Numbered from the stretch's first letter, positions 7,984-18,214 are shown. The stretch is DNA of 64,000 nt from Leptolyngbya sp. SIOISBB (GCA_010671905.1 JAAHII010000001.1:4464001-4528000); one strand, 5' to 3'. Notes: generated from the sequence alone by a model not told the origin. Program-made: numbers and translations.

Positions 7984-10404
7984 ATGAGTCTTATCATCAC
8001 TGGAGTCATCGACGGTCCCTTGGCGGGGGGAACTCCTAAGGCCATTGAGTTGTTTGCTTTGGCAGACATTCCTGACCTCAGTATTTATGGTGTCGGCTCA
8101 GCCAGTAACGGCGGTGGCACTGACGGGCAAGAGTTTACCCTGTCGGGTTTAGCTAGCGCTGGTGATTTTATCTATATCTCCTTCGAGGCTACTCAGTTCC
8201 AAAACTTTTTGGGTTTTGCGCCGACATTTACCTCAGCTACTGCACCTAATATCAATGGCAATGATGCGATCGAGCTGTTTCAGAACAGCACGGTCATTGA
8301 TGTCTTTGGCGATATCAATACCGATGGCTCTGGCGAGCCTTGGGAATACATGGATGGGTGGGCTTATCGCCGCGGCAATACAACCCCGGATGGCACGACC
8401 TTTAATCTCGCTAACTGGACGTTTAGCAGTCCAAGTGCCCTCACTGGAGAAACGACTAACTTTGGAGCAGCAACGCCTTTTCCGACTGGCGTTTTCAATA
8501 GCAATGTGGCTCCGGTGCTCTCGGTTAATGCGACCTTTAGCGCCATTAACGAAGACATTGCGGCTGCCAGCAACATTGGCAACACGGTTGAAGAACTTGT
8601 CAGCGCTCTCATCACCGATGCTGACTTTGACCCCGAGGGCATTGCCGTCACCAATGTTGATAACACTAACGGCACCTGGCAATATTCCCTCGATGGCGGC
8701 ACGACCTGGCTGAGCTTTGGAGCGCTATCTGAGACCAACGCGACAATGCTGGGCGCGACGTCTCTCTATAGTGGCTACCTCAACCAAGACCCCACGGGGC
8801 AAAACTGGCTCGCCTTTGCCAATGTTGACTTTACTCCTCCGCTCAACACCGCAACGCAGACGGTTGATGAAATTGGAGTGACGCTCAACACCACTGCCGA
8901 TGAGGATATCTATGCTGGGTACAGCAACTATAGTCTCAATCCACTGACCGGACAGTACACGCTAGTCAACAACGATTTTCCTGAGTTAGACAGCAGTACA
9001 GGCTACACCATCGCATTCAACGCCCAGGTGCTGAGCGATGCACAAAGTAATCCCAGTCGCGCTGGGTTTAGTCTTGTCGTTGTCAGTGATGATCCGACCA
9101 AAGCTATCGAAATCGCCTTTCAAGATGACAAAATCTTTGCTCAAGATGATGTCCCCCTTTTTGTCGAAGATGCGGGTGTAACGACCGCCTTTGATACGAC
9201 TCAGGCGACTCAATATTCCCTTAAGGTCCAAAATGATGCCTATCAACTCTTTGCTGATGGCAACAATATTTTGTCAGGAACGCTGCGTGACTATACGGCA
9301 TTTAGTCCTACGCCACCGGTGCCTGACCCTTACGAAACTCCAAATTTTCTGTTCTTTGGCGACGATACCACTTCTGGGCAGGGCAGCTTTCGGCTCAATC
9401 AAGTCACCGTAGAGACACCGACTCGCATTCGCTTTCAGCCCAATACTGACTATAACGGCAGCGCCAATATTCAGTTTCGCGCGTGGGATACGACCGACGG
9501 TTCCAGTAATGGTCAGACTGGCGTCGATGCTTCCCTCACTGGTGGGATCAATCCCTTTAGCAACACCTTAGGCACCGGGACGATCACCGTGACTCCGCAA
9601 GGCGGTGGGGGTACACCTCCCGGAGTACCTGGGGGTGACTCAGCCAATGCCATTTTTAACTTTGAGCAGTGGGTGTCTCTCGTGGCCATTCGTACCGGAC
9701 AGGTCTATCAAAGTGCCCTGGTAGACTTCAATGTTGAAATGGGGGGGATACGCATTGCCCCCCTGTTTGATGAAGCTGATTATCTGAGCGAGAACCCTGA
9801 TGTCGCCATCGCAGTGCAGCAGGGGATTTACCAATATGGCTTTGAGCACTTTGTGCTGTTTGGCCTTAGCGAAGGGCGCACTCCCTCAAATTGGTTTGAC
9901 GAGCAATATTATCTGGCACAAAATGCTGATGTGGCCGCAGCCGTGAGTCGTGGTCAGACTACCGCGATCGCTCATTTCCTGCAAATCGGTCATCGCGAAA
10001 ATCGTGACCCTAGCGCATTTTTTGACGCGAGCGATTACTTGCTCAAAAACCCTGATGTTAAGGCTGCCGTTGACGCCGGGCTGCTGGATAGTGGTTTCGA
10101 GCATTACATCGAATCGGGAGCCGAAGAAGGTCGTCTCAACGGCCTCCTGTTTGAAGAGTCGTTCTATCTCAAGCAAAACCCTGATGTTGTTACCGCAGTG
10201 CAGAAGGGAGAGTTTGCGCTGGGACTCTATCACTTCCTTGCAATTGGACAGATCGAAGGGCGTGATCCCTCGTCACTGTTTGACCAAAGTGCTTATCTTG
10301 CCCGTTATGGCGATGTTGCGGCGGCAGTGGCTGGAGGCGTTTTTGCTAGTGGCTTTGAACACTATGTCTTATTTGGTCGGGCGGAAGGACGCATCACTGC
10401 CTAG
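7984..10404 (+). CDS. Secreted-type lamin-tail-domain protein with five C-terminal FDxxxYL repeats
   Basis: The product is 806 residues with no Sec signal peptide. Residues 1-170 resemble a lamin-tail (LTD) domain as found at the front of cyanobacterial extracellular nucleases, but no nuclease domain follows. Residues about 176-256 and 479-537 are two halves of one cadherin-like Ig domain. A distinct beta-rich domain (257-478, jelly-roll or LamG-like) interrupts them. A Gly/Pro linker leads to NAIFNFEQW and five repeats of about 43 residues (594-803) built on FD-x3-YL-x3-NPDVAAAV and EGR. The last 255 residues are closely related to the tail of the gene at 11118-14036. I infer a secreted or surface protein; enzymatic activity is unknown. 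Confidence 0.75.
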   Translation: MSLIITGVIDGPLAGGTPKAIELFALADIPDLSIYGVGSASNGGGTDGQEFTLSGLASAGDFIYISFEATQFQNFLGFAPTFTSATAPNINGNDAIELFQNSTVIDVFGDINTDGSGEPWEYMDGWAYRRGNTTPDGTTFNLANWTFSSPSALTGETTNFGAATPFPTGVFNSNVAPVLSVNATFSAINEDIAAASNIGNTVEELVSALITDADFDPEGIAVTNVDNTNGTWQYSLDGGTTWLSFGALSETNATMLGATSLYSGYLNQDPTGQNWLAFANVDFTPPLNTATQTVDEIGVTLNTTADEDIYAGYSNYSLNPLTGQYTLVNNDFPELDSSTGYTIAFNAQVLSDAQSNPSRAGFSLVVVSDDPTKAIEIAFQDDKIFAQDDVPLFVEDAGVTTAFDTTQATQYSLKVQNDAYQLFADGNNILSGTLRDYTAFSPTPPVPDPYETPNFLFFGDDTTSGQGSFRLNQVTVETPTRIRFQPNTDYNGSANIQFRAWDTTDGSSNGQTGVDASLTGGINPFSNTLGTGTITVTPQGGGGTPPGVPGGDSANAIFNFEQWVSLVAIRTGQVYQSALVDFNVEMGGIRIAPLFDEADYLSENPDVAIAVQQGIYQYGFEHFVLFGLSEGRTPSNWFDEQYYLAQNADVAAAVSRGQTTAIAHFLQIGHRENRDPSAFFDASDYLLKNPDVKAAVDAGLLDSGFEHYIESGAEEGRLNGLLFEESFYLKQNPDVVTAVQKGEFALGLYHFLAIGQIEGRDPSSLFDQSAYLARYGDVAAAVAGGVFASGFEHYVLFGRAEGRITA

Positions 10405-10477
10405 CTGGAGGTCGATCTGCAACGAATGCTTGCTGTGATCTTGCATGCTCAATAAATAAACAGTGTGGAGACTGCAA

Positions 10478-10517
10478 TCCAGATGGCGTTTGAGCGATCG
10501 CTCAAACGCCATCTGGA
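10478..10517. repeat. Perfect 40-base palindrome centred on HIP1
   Basis: The left arm TCCAGATGGCGTTTGAGCGA is exactly complementary to the right arm, and the centre is the HIP1 octamer GCGATCGC (10494-10501). It lies 73 bases after the stop of the lamin-tail gene. It could act as an mRNA 3' stabiliser or terminator hairpin, although no T-run follows. Confidence 0.7.
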
Positions 10518-10640
10518 ATTTGGTTCCTGTCTTCATGGTTTCTTTAAGCTCTAAAAAAGTTTTTTCATCGATTTTCCGAGTTGTTTCGGTTGTGTCTCAG
10601 ATAAGAGTATCAAGGATATAGATTCAGGGTTTTCACGCAG

Positions 10641-10679
10641 ATGTCTGATTGAAATGTCCTAGAAATTTCAGACATTTTT
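10641..10679 (+). terminator. Candidate terminator hairpin
   Basis: ATGTCTGA (10641-10648) pairs with TCAGACAT (10668-10675), with a 19-base loop that can pair further, and is followed by TTTT. It is oriented to end plus-strand transcription from the lamin-tail gene but lies about 240 bases downstream of it. The stem is A/T-rich, so the support is moderate. Confidence 0.4.
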
Positions 10680-11117
10680 CCAGCCCTGCTGTTGTCCTTA
10701 GGCATTAAGACTTGACATGAAAAATGCTTTAGAAAAGTCATCTCAACAAATTTGCAGTGAACTCGATCAGCCAGTAATAAATGGCTGTTCCTAGTGCACC
10801 AGCTTTCGGATGCCCTAGAAGGGTGAACTTAATCGCGCGGCTCACTGACTCCCACTCGACATGCTTTGCTTGAGCTTTATCTGAGACTAAATCAATTTTA
10901 GTTGACCAGTTTTCGGGCCATTAACTCAGCTTTTATTAAAGCGAATCCCCGCTCTTAACAGGTCTTGACTTATTTAAGCCATACCGTGATCCGTGAGCGG
11001 CCATTGCCCTGGTTAGGCTGTCCTATATTCCTCACTTTAGCCCTAGCGATAAGTCGCCCAGCCCCCATTTCTCGATCGTTTTTATTCCACCATTTACTTC
11101 TTATTGATCAAAACCCT

Positions 11118-14036
11118 ATGTCACTCCTCAATTTTCCTGCCACAACTGACCATGATGTGACTGTGACTGATGGTGTACACCTAGTGGCGATCGCTGCCCA
11201 GGTGGAAGATTATGCCAGCCTAATTCGCGATGTCATACCTGGGGCCCAGGTCGTCATTCTAGATGCCGAGCAGAATGGCATTGCTCAACTTACCCATGCC
11301 ATTCAACAGGCTCAATCAACGATTTGCAGCTTGCACATCATCAGTCATGGGGCACCGGGGCAACTCTTTATCGGCAACGAGGTGCTCAATGCTGAAACCC
11401 TGGCACGGTATGCCGCACAAATAACTGGTTGGCAAGAGTTTTTTACGGCTGATACCGACATTTTGATTTATGGCTGTGAGGTGGCTAAAGGCGAGATCGG
11501 CCAAGCGCTGATTCAGCAACTCCAGCAGCTTACCCATGCCAACGTTGCGGCGTCTCATACCCTCACGGGCAACTCTGACCAGGGCGGCAATTCCCATTTG
11601 GAATGGCAGCTTGGCCAGGTCACCACGCCGCTTATATCCTTCGAAAACTACTCAGGTGTGTTAACGGCATTTGGCGCTGGTAATAGTCAGCAGCTCTGGC
11701 TCAAGGCCGATGCTGGGGTGACTGAAGCCGGTGGCAATGTCACCGCTTGGGCCGACCAGTCAGGCAACGGTCAAAACGGTACTGGATTTGGGGACCTCAC
11801 CCGTAATGTTGGCGTCCTCAATGGCAATGACACGATCGAGTTTGATGGCACCGGGGATTATTTTGACGTCGATGACGGCTTTGCTGATTTCACCGGAGGA
11901 GTTACAGCCTTTGTGGTGGCTAGGCCAGACAACCGGGGAACACCTGAAAACTTCACTCGGTTTTTCCACTTTGATGTGCCTGGCAATGTGCCGACCGATG
12001 CAACTAACGCCATTCTGTTTTACAGACATCAGAATACCGATAACTTAGGGTACGCAACCGTTGGTGCTGTTGCTAACAACTTTGACCTCTCACAAACATT
12101 TGGTGGCGGGGTAATTGACAACAGCGAGTTCCAAATCTTGGGGGTAGTACAAGATGACACGACAGCTGAGGTTGATTTCCTGAGAAATGGTGAGTCACGG
12201 GGAACTGCGAACGGTGTTCCTCTGCCCACCAACGTAACGCGCACCCGTAACTTAATTGGCAGAAGTCATGATCCTGCTAATGACCCAGATTACGATGGGC
12301 AAATTGCTGAGATTCTGATTTTCAACGATGACCTCACTGATTTAGAGCGCCGAAAGGTCGAGACGTACCTCGCTATTAAATATGGCACGACCCTCGGCAC
12401 CGACTACACGAGTACGGCTGGTACGGTCATCTTTGATACGGATGGGGTGAATAACAATTATGCCAATGACATCTTTGGCATTGGCATAGATAACACTAGT
12501 ACCCTCAACCAAGCCCAGTCTCGCAGTATTAATACCGATAGTATCGTCACGATTGGTGGTGCCTCTGACTTGGCTAATGGGGAGTTTCTGATCGTCGGTA
12601 ACGACGATGGCAACGCCAATTTCGCCGCGGCGAGCACGAATATACCCACTGACTATCTACAGCGCCTGAACCGCATTTGGCAAGCGGCTGAGACCGGGGA
12701 GGTCGGCACGGTAAACGTGAGTTTTGATCTCACTGGTTTGGGCTATAACCTAGCCAACATCAATGATTTTGCTCTGCTGATCGATACGGACACTGACTTT
12801 AGTAATGCGGCAGTATTCACTGGCGGGCGCACTCTGAACGGCAATGTTGTGACCTTTATCGGGGTGAATTTTGCCAATGGCAATACCTTTACTCTGGCGA
12901 CCAATGCCGTACCCAACGCTGCGCCGACTGACTTGCAGTTTCAAAGCGCGGTCACAAATCTGAACGAAAATGTCAATACGACTAGCCGCATCAAACTGGC
13001 TGATTTGGTAATCACCGACAATAATACGATTGGCACCAACGCGATTACTCTGACAGGGGCCGATGCCGCTAAATTTGAAGTCGACGGCACAGAGTTATTT
13101 CTCAGAGCTGGGACAACCCTTGATTTTGAAACCCAGTCACTGCTGCAAGTGAACGTTGAGGTGGATGACGCTACGGTGGGCGCTACGCCTGATTTGAGTC
13201 GGCTCTTTCAATTGACGATTAACGATGTCAATGAGACCACCAATGCCATCTTTAACTTTGAGCAGTGGATGTCGCTCAAAGCAATTAGTCTCTTTAAGCA
13301 GGGGATTTCGCTGCCAACGATATTCACCGGTACGGTGTACCAAAGCACGCTGGTGGAATTTAACGTCGAAATCGGCGGTTTAAGGATCGCGCCTCTCTTT
13401 GACGAAAGTGCATATCTCAGCAAGAACCTTGATGTGGCCGCAGCTGTGCAGCAAGGCATTTATCAATACGGCTTTGAGCACTTTGTGCTGTTTGGCATGA
13501 ATGAAGGGAGATCGCCTTCCAATTGGTTTGATGAGCAATACTATCTAGCGCAAAATGCGGATGTGGCAGCGGCAGTGAGTATTGGCCAAACGACGGCGAT
13601 CGCTCATTTTCTGCACTTTGGTCATCGCGAAAACCGTGACCCGAGTGCCTTTTTTGACGCTGACGATTATTTGCTCAAAAATCCCGATGTTAAAGCCTCG
13701 GTGGATGGCGGACTCATGGATAGTGCCTTTGAGCATTACATCGAGTTGGGAGCTGAGCAGGGGCTTCAAGCTGGACTGCTGTTTGACGAGTCCTTCTACC
13801 TGCAGCAAAATCCGGATGTGGCGGCAGCCGTGCAAGCGGGTACATTTGCCTTGGGGCTTTATCACTTCCTCTTCTTGGGACAGTCAGAAGGCCGCGATCC
13901 GTCGTCACTGTTTGATCAAAGTGCTTATCTCGCCCGCTATGGTGATGTCGCCGCTGCCGTCGCTGGTGGAGCCTTCACCAGTGGCTTTGAACACTACATC
14001 TTGGCGGGTCGGGCGGAAGGGCGCATTGCTGTTTAG
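11118..14036 (+). CDS. DUF4347 / LamG-like secreted-type protein with five C-terminal repeats
   Basis: The product is 972 residues from the ATG at 11118; the reading frame extends upstream to 10965, but the DUF4347 family begins at about this Met. DUF4347 covers residues about 18-180. It holds a His-Gly pair (HIISHG, H77) and a Cys after a hydrophobic strand (ILIYGC, C120), the geometry of clan CD peptidase folds. A concanavalin/LamG-like domain follows (about 190-420), then a beta-rich region, a cadherin-like domain (about 600-705) and the same five-repeat tail (about 715-972) as the neighbouring upstream gene. There is no signal peptide. DUF4347 proteins are usually large cyanobacterial surface or secreted proteins; the substrate is unknown. 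Confidence 0.8.
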   Translation: MSLLNFPATTDHDVTVTDGVHLVAIAAQVEDYASLIRDVIPGAQVVILDAEQNGIAQLTHAIQQAQSTICSLHIISHGAPGQLFIGNEVLNAETLARYAAQITGWQEFFTADTDILIYGCEVAKGEIGQALIQQLQQLTHANVAASHTLTGNSDQGGNSHLEWQLGQVTTPLISFENYSGVLTAFGAGNSQQLWLKADAGVTEAGGNVTAWADQSGNGQNGTGFGDLTRNVGVLNGNDTIEFDGTGDYFDVDDGFADFTGGVTAFVVARPDNRGTPENFTRFFHFDVPGNVPTDATNAILFYRHQNTDNLGYATVGAVANNFDLSQTFGGGVIDNSEFQILGVVQDDTTAEVDFLRNGESRGTANGVPLPTNVTRTRNLIGRSHDPANDPDYDGQIAEILIFNDDLTDLERRKVETYLAIKYGTTLGTDYTSTAGTVIFDTDGVNNNYANDIFGIGIDNTSTLNQAQSRSINTDSIVTIGGASDLANGEFLIVGNDDGNANFAAASTNIPTDYLQRLNRIWQAAETGEVGTVNVSFDLTGLGYNLANINDFALLIDTDTDFSNAAVFTGGRTLNGNVVTFIGVNFANGNTFTLATNAVPNAAPTDLQFQSAVTNLNENVNTTSRIKLADLVITDNNTIGTNAITLTGADAAKFEVDGTELFLRAGTTLDFETQSLLQVNVEVDDATVGATPDLSRLFQLTINDVNETTNAIFNFEQWMSLKAISLFKQGISLPTIFTGTVYQSTLVEFNVEIGGLRIAPLFDESAYLSKNLDVAAAVQQGIYQYGFEHFVLFGMNEGRSPSNWFDEQYYLAQNADVAAAVSIGQTTAIAHFLHFGHRENRDPSAFFDADDYLLKNPDVKASVDGGLMDSAFEHYIELGAEQGLQAGLLFDESFYLQQNPDVAAAVQAGTFALGLYHFLFLGQSEGRDPSSLFDQSAYLARYGDVAAAVAGGAFTSGFEHYILAGRAEGRIAV

Positions 14037-14077
14037 GCACTGTGAACATGGAGCGTCCCACTTTACAGAGGAGTCGT

Positions 14078-16441
14078 TTAGACCGCTTCTAAGCGACGTG
14101 CGATCGCACTTTCCCATACCGAAGCCAAGTCAGCGATTGGTGCTTCCACAAGACTGTGCCCGTCTGAAGTGGCGATCTTGAGAGCATCAGTCGCTTGACC
14201 AACGGTGCCGATCGCTTGCCAGTGTCCATCAAGATGAGCATTCAAGTAGTTTTCCCAATCGGCGATTGCTTCTTGAGCAACGGAAACGATGATCCGGGCT
14301 CCACCTTCACCGAACAGCAAGCGATCCCATCGTTGATGGTCAGCCGTTGCCACTATTTGAATGCTGGCTCCGAGTTGGCCACTGATGCAGGACTCGGCTA
14401 ATGCCACTGCCAATCCCCCTTCCGCACAGTCGTGGGCTGACTGCACCCAGCCCTGGTGAATACCATGGCGGCACGCTGCTTGCACCGATTGTTCAAGGGG
14501 CACATGCACTTTGGGCGGTCGTCCAGCAACGGTCGAATGCAGCACCGCCAGATATTCAGACCCGCCGAGGGTGACATGCTCAGTGGCGTTGGCGATCGCC
14601 TCCAGCGATACTCCCAGCAGATAAATGGCGTCGCCCGCTTGCCGCCACCCCTGCCCCGTTGCTTGGGTGATGTCTTCTAGCAACCCCACCATGCCGACGA
14701 CTGGCGTGGGATAGATGGGTGTCGGTTTCCCATCACTGTCTAACGTTTCGTTATAAAGCGAGACATTGCCGCCGGTAACCGGTGTATCAAAGTCACGACA
14801 GCCATCCGCCAATCCGCGAGTCGCTTCGGCTAATTGCCAGTAGCCAACAGGCTTTTCGGGGCTGCCAAAGTTCAGGTTATCGGTTACCGCCACGGGGGTC
14901 GCGCCGACACAACTGAGATTGCGGGCCGCTTCGGCGATCGCTCCTTTCGCTCCCTCATAAGGGTCAAGATAGACATGGCGACCATTGCAATCCACGGTGG
15001 CGGCCAATCCCTTGCGGGTATTGACAAACGCTGCTGCTTGGTCACCCGTTTGGGGCCGCAGCCGAATCACCGCTGCATCGGCGCCCCCTGGCAACAACAC
15101 CGTGTTGTTTTGCACTTGCTGGTCATACTGTTGATAGACCCAGCGTTTTGAGGCAATGGTCGGGCTGTCGAGCAGCGTTTTCAAGACCTCCGTCCATGTT
15201 TGGGTGCCTTGGGGTCGGTGTAGTCCGGTGCGATCGCATTTCGGCAAATCGGCCTCCGACCACTGCCGCGCTGTAGTCACATAGTCAGGCAGATCATCCA
15301 TCAGATCTCGGTGATAGAGCGGCGTGTCATCAGCCAAAGCATTGGCGGGAATTTCCGCTGCAATTTCCCCTTGAAAGCGAATGCGCACCATCGGCTCTTC
15401 AATCACTTCGCCCACGACTACAGCGTGCAAACCCCACCGCTCAAAAATCTCAATGAGTTCGGCTTCGCGTCCCTGTTGGGCGACGAACAACATGCGCTCT
15501 TGAGATTCTGACAGCAAATATTCGTAAGGCACCATGCCCGTTTCTCGGTTCGGCACTTTGTCGAGATCGACATCAACGCCCACACCGCCATTGGCAGCCA
15601 TTTCTGAAGTTGAGCAGGTGATACCTGCGGCCCCCATATCCTGAGCTGCCACCACGGCGCCAGTCTTAAAAGCTTCGAGACAGGCTTCGACCAGGGATTT
15701 TTCGAGAAAGGGGTCGCCTACTTGCACTGCTGGGCGATCATCTTGGGAGGCATCAGTGAGTTCGGCACTGGCGAAACTCGCGCCCCCCATGCCGTCGCGA
15801 CCGGTGGTGGAGCCCACGTAGAGTACCGGATTGCCAATGCCCGCAGCGCCCGATTTTACAATTTCAGGCGTTTCCATCAGGCCGATCGCCATCGCATTCA
15901 CGAGCGGATTACCCGCATAGGTTGGGTCGAAGGCTACTTCGCCACCAACCGTTGGCACCCCAAAACAGTTGCCATAGTGGGCAATGCCCGACACCACACC
16001 GTCCATAATCCGGCGCGTTCGGGGATTATCCAAAGTGCCAAACCGCAAGGCATTGAGCACTGCGATCGGGCGGGCTCCCATCGTGAAGATATCTCGCAAA
16101 ATGCCACCGACCCCGGTCGCGGCTCCCTGAAACGGCTCTACCGCTGAGGGATGATTATGGGATTCAATTTTGAAGGCCACACGCAGACCGTCACCGGCAT
16201 CAATGACGCCCGCGTTTTCCCCTGGTCCCACTAAAATGCGATCGCCCTCTGTGGGAAACTGTTTGAGCAAAGGCCGCGAATTTTTATAGCAGCAGTGCTC
16301 TGACCACATCACCCCAAACATGCCTAACTCCGCACGGTTAGGATGTCGTCCTAAACGGCGGACAATTTCTTCATATTCATCGGGTTTGATACCTTCAGAG
16401 GCAATTTCATCAGGAGAAAAAGGCGATACCATGCGGGGCAA
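14078..16441 (-). CDS. purL: Phosphoribosylformylglycinamidine synthase subunit PurL
   Basis: Catalyses the ATP-dependent conversion of FGAR to FGAM in de novo purine synthesis, using ammonia supplied by the PurQ/PurS glutaminase complex. The 787-residue length fits the small PurL form. Visible family motifs include [13 protein letters not shown] near residue 48, the ATP/Mg segment [14 protein letters not shown] near 72, and [24 protein letters not shown] near 92. It also has the second AIRS-like half with [19 protein letters not shown]. It stands alone on the minus strand, converging on the DUF4347 gene with a 41-base gap. No purQ or purF is adjacent in the window. Confidence 0.97.
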   Translation of the reverse strand: MPRMVSPFSPDEIASEGIKPDEYEEIVRRLGRHPNRAELGMFGVMWSEHCCYKNSRPLLKQFPTEGDRILVGPGENAGVIDAGDGLRVAFKIESHNHPSAVEPFQGAATGVGGILRDIFTMGARPIAVLNALRFGTLDNPRTRRIMDGVVSGIAHYGNCFGVPTVGGEVAFDPTYAGNPLVNAMAIGLMETPEIVKSGAAGIGNPVLYVGSTTGRDGMGGASFASAELTDASQDDRPAVQVGDPFLEKSLVEACLEAFKTGAVVAAQDMGAAGITCSTSEMAANGGVGVDVDLDKVPNRETGMVPYEYLLSESQERMLFVAQQGREAELIEIFERWGLHAVVVGEVIEEPMVRIRFQGEIAAEIPANALADDTPLYHRDLMDDLPDYVTTARQWSEADLPKCDRTGLHRPQGTQTWTEVLKTLLDSPTIASKRWVYQQYDQQVQNNTVLLPGGADAAVIRLRPQTGDQAAAFVNTRKGLAATVDCNGRHVYLDPYEGAKGAIAEAARNLSCVGATPVAVTDNLNFGSPEKPVGYWQLAEATRGLADGCRDFDTPVTGGNVSLYNETLDSDGKPTPIYPTPVVGMVGLLEDITQATGQGWRQAGDAIYLLGVSLEAIANATEHVTLGGSEYLAVLHSTVAGRPPKVHVPLEQSVQAACRHGIHQGWVQSAHDCAEGGLAVALAESCISGQLGASIQIVATADHQRWDRLLFGEGGARIIVSVAQEAIADWENYLNAHLDGHWQAIGTVGQATDALKIATSDGHSLVEAPIADLASVWESAIARRLEAV

Positions 16442-16966
16442 ACCTGGCTCATAGAAACCGCACTATTTTACCGCTCATTTCTCGGGTTCTCGGCGAGATT
16501 GCTGCAGCGTCATAAGAAGTGCACACATAGTGCCGATCAGGGCCTAGGATTAAGTGATGAAAGTATTGCTGACTCTAGATTTCAATGATCGCGCGTGGCC
16601 TCATGTATCTGCAGATGGCTCTATGAGTCTGCCTGTGGGAGGTAAACAAACTCATTCCTGAGACAGAAATGTGATCAATCTCACTTGGTCTGGTGATAGA
16701 GATCCTTGGAGGAATTCACTTAGTTGAACATACTTAGAGAGACTCAACTCTAGCCGAGTCATCTACAGGGAACACACACAAACCGACGGGCACACGGGAG
16801 TCCTGTCGGTTTTTTATTTACTTGGGCTCAGCTGCTCAAATCCCTGTCAGAATTAGGTTTTCAGGGCCTGGCTGTGTTTCTCTCCAGAGCTAGGCCAAGA
16901 TCATAAGTCTAAGGATTGGACTCTTAAGTTTACGTAGAATCTCGCAAATCTATCCTGGGTGAAGAT
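16442..16966. other. Intergenic region with plus-strand terminator and possible small RNA
   Basis: There is no protein gene. It lies between purL and the HAS-barrel-like gene, both minus strand, so the plus-strand terminator at 16781-16816 serves no annotated gene. See the separate ncRNA candidate. Confidence 0.5.
16741..16816 (+). ncRNA. Candidate small RNA ending in a strong terminator
   Basis: A hairpin GACTC/GAGTC (16741-16760) is followed by a 21-base A/C-rich unpaired stretch. A Rho-independent terminator follows, with stem AACCGACGGG pairing with the segment 16802-16811 (CCTGTCGGTT) and five or six T after it. The two-hairpin architecture with an unpaired middle recalls cyanobacterial Yfr1, but the Yfr1 core ACUCCUCACAC is absent. 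The terminator is solid; an independent RNA is inferred because no plus-strand gene precedes it. The 5' end is unknown and could lie far upstream. Confidence 0.45.
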
Positions 16967-17599
16967 TTAGCGCATTGCCCCCATCGTGTTTTTCCAAGAG
17001 AGTTCTTTGCACAGTACGGTGAGTGCACGTTGATCGGCTCCGACAAATAAATTGCTATCGATGAGCTCGGCCAGTACTTGTTGAGTGAGTTGAGCCGCAA
17101 ACAACCCCCCAGAACGTAATAGATGACTGTAGTAGCGAAACTGAGGCTGGCCTGCTACCGTACAGTGAAAGCGATGGATCGTCTCAGTATCTAGACTGTA
17201 GACATCTGTGTTGACGGGTACCACCTCTTTCGGAATACCGTGTTGCCCGTATGTTGCCTGGCCGTCCTTTTCGAGACTGCCCACGAGAACAATCCCCAGC
17301 AGTGTGCGGGTCTCGCTAATGAGATCCGGGGTGAAAATTGGATCGGGCTCACTCGATAAGCGGGGGCCATTGTTGAGAAACATCGGGTTGACGAGTTGCG
17401 AGTTATAGATGAGACCAACCGCCCAGTGACGATCGCCATCCTCTAGGGCCACAAATTGACCAAACCCATAATCTTCTGGTTGAGGAGGGGTCACCACATC
17501 GTGACTATCATCCACTTGAATCACGTAATCACAATGGGAGTTTGATTTCACTACCTTGCCGATACGTTGTGAGGTTTCGACTCGATCTAAAAAGTCCAT
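16967..17599 (-). CDS. Conserved cyanobacterial protein, probably HAS-barrel type
   Basis: The product is 210 residues from the ATG at 17599 (MDFLDRVETSQRIG); a TTG start at 17620 would add seven residues. The N-terminus (residues 1-100), with IGKVVKSNSHCDYVIQV and FGQFVALE, has the pattern of a small beta-barrel such as the HAS barrel found with HerA-type ATPases. The rest is alpha/beta without motifs I can name. It has no signal peptide and no membrane helix. I recognise it as a conserved cyanobacterial family but not its function. It is alone on the minus strand. Confidence 0.7.
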   Translation of the reverse strand: MDFLDRVETSQRIGKVVKSNSHCDYVIQVDDSHDVVTPPQPEDYGFGQFVALEDGDRHWAVGLIYNSQLVNPMFLNNGPRLSSEPDPIFTPDLISETRTLLGIVLVGSLEKDGQATYGQHGIPKEVVPVNTDVYSLDTETIHRFHCTVAGQPQFRYYSHLLRSGGLFAAQLTQQVLAELIDSNLFVGADQRALTVLCKELSWKNTMGAMR

Positions 17600-18214
17600 A
17601 GTGTGTCCATGTCCTCGCAAAAGCGACTACCAGAACCAATGTATTGCTGATTGTAGTCTCTGATGGAATGCGGTGAATGGCTTGCCAGAAGTTTGCCCTT
17701 GATTAATTGGGGCAAGTTGATATCGCTAAAGCGATCTTCCTGGGTGGACAGGATGCTGGCAGTTAACCATTTGGCTGAGTCAACCTCTGAAAGAACCCAT
17801 CTGCGGTTTACGACGTAGCCGCTCAAGGACATACGACCCGATCGCTAAAGCGAGTTCGTGCTTCTCAAAAAGACGATATTTACGGAATAAACCCTCTTCA
17901 GCAGTCCTATCGACAGCATGGTAGAGATTTCAAGACCGACGCAGCTTGGCACTCTACCTAGAGGGGCTGGTCTCCTTACACCCTCGCTGCTACAGATTTT
18001 TGTTCGCTGACTAAAGCTAGCTTTGCCAAGGGGGTGGGTAATCTAAGAAAGCCAATCCAAGCGTTTGGACTTGCGATCTATCCCTATCTCTGTTCAATCA
18101 AAGGCTTAGGCAAGTCGGTAGGCTAGCCAGACTAACGCGCGCCTTCTGGAGCCAACATTGCACTGCCAGCGAGCTTTAGGCCGCATCTGTAGTTAACTAG
18201 GAAATTTTACTGTC
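17600..18214. other. Intergenic region before gmd
   Basis: It must contain the gmd promoter. Two near-identical palindromic motifs ATCGCTAAAGCGA occur at 17722-17735 and 17841-17853, about 119 bases apart. An 81-codon minus-strand frame at 17587-17832 has no recognisable similarity and overlaps the next gene; I do not call it. Confidence 0.45.

Larger units (their letters stand above)
10405..11117. other. Intergenic region with two hairpins
   Basis: There is no credible gene between the two repeat-tail paralogues. It contains a perfect 40-base palindrome (10478-10517) and a T-tailed hairpin (10641-10679), each listed separately. An upstream in-frame extension from 10965 into the DUF4347 gene is open but low in coding character. 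Confidence 0.5.

Noticed and set aside
16741-16816. Yfr1 small RNA
   Set aside because: The layout is similar but the conserved core ACUCCUCACAC is absent, so the name was not applied.
17587-17832. 81-codon minus-strand frame upstream of the HAS-barrel-like gene
   Set aside because: No recognisable similarity, it overlaps the neighbouring start region, and there is no clear Shine-Dalgarno.
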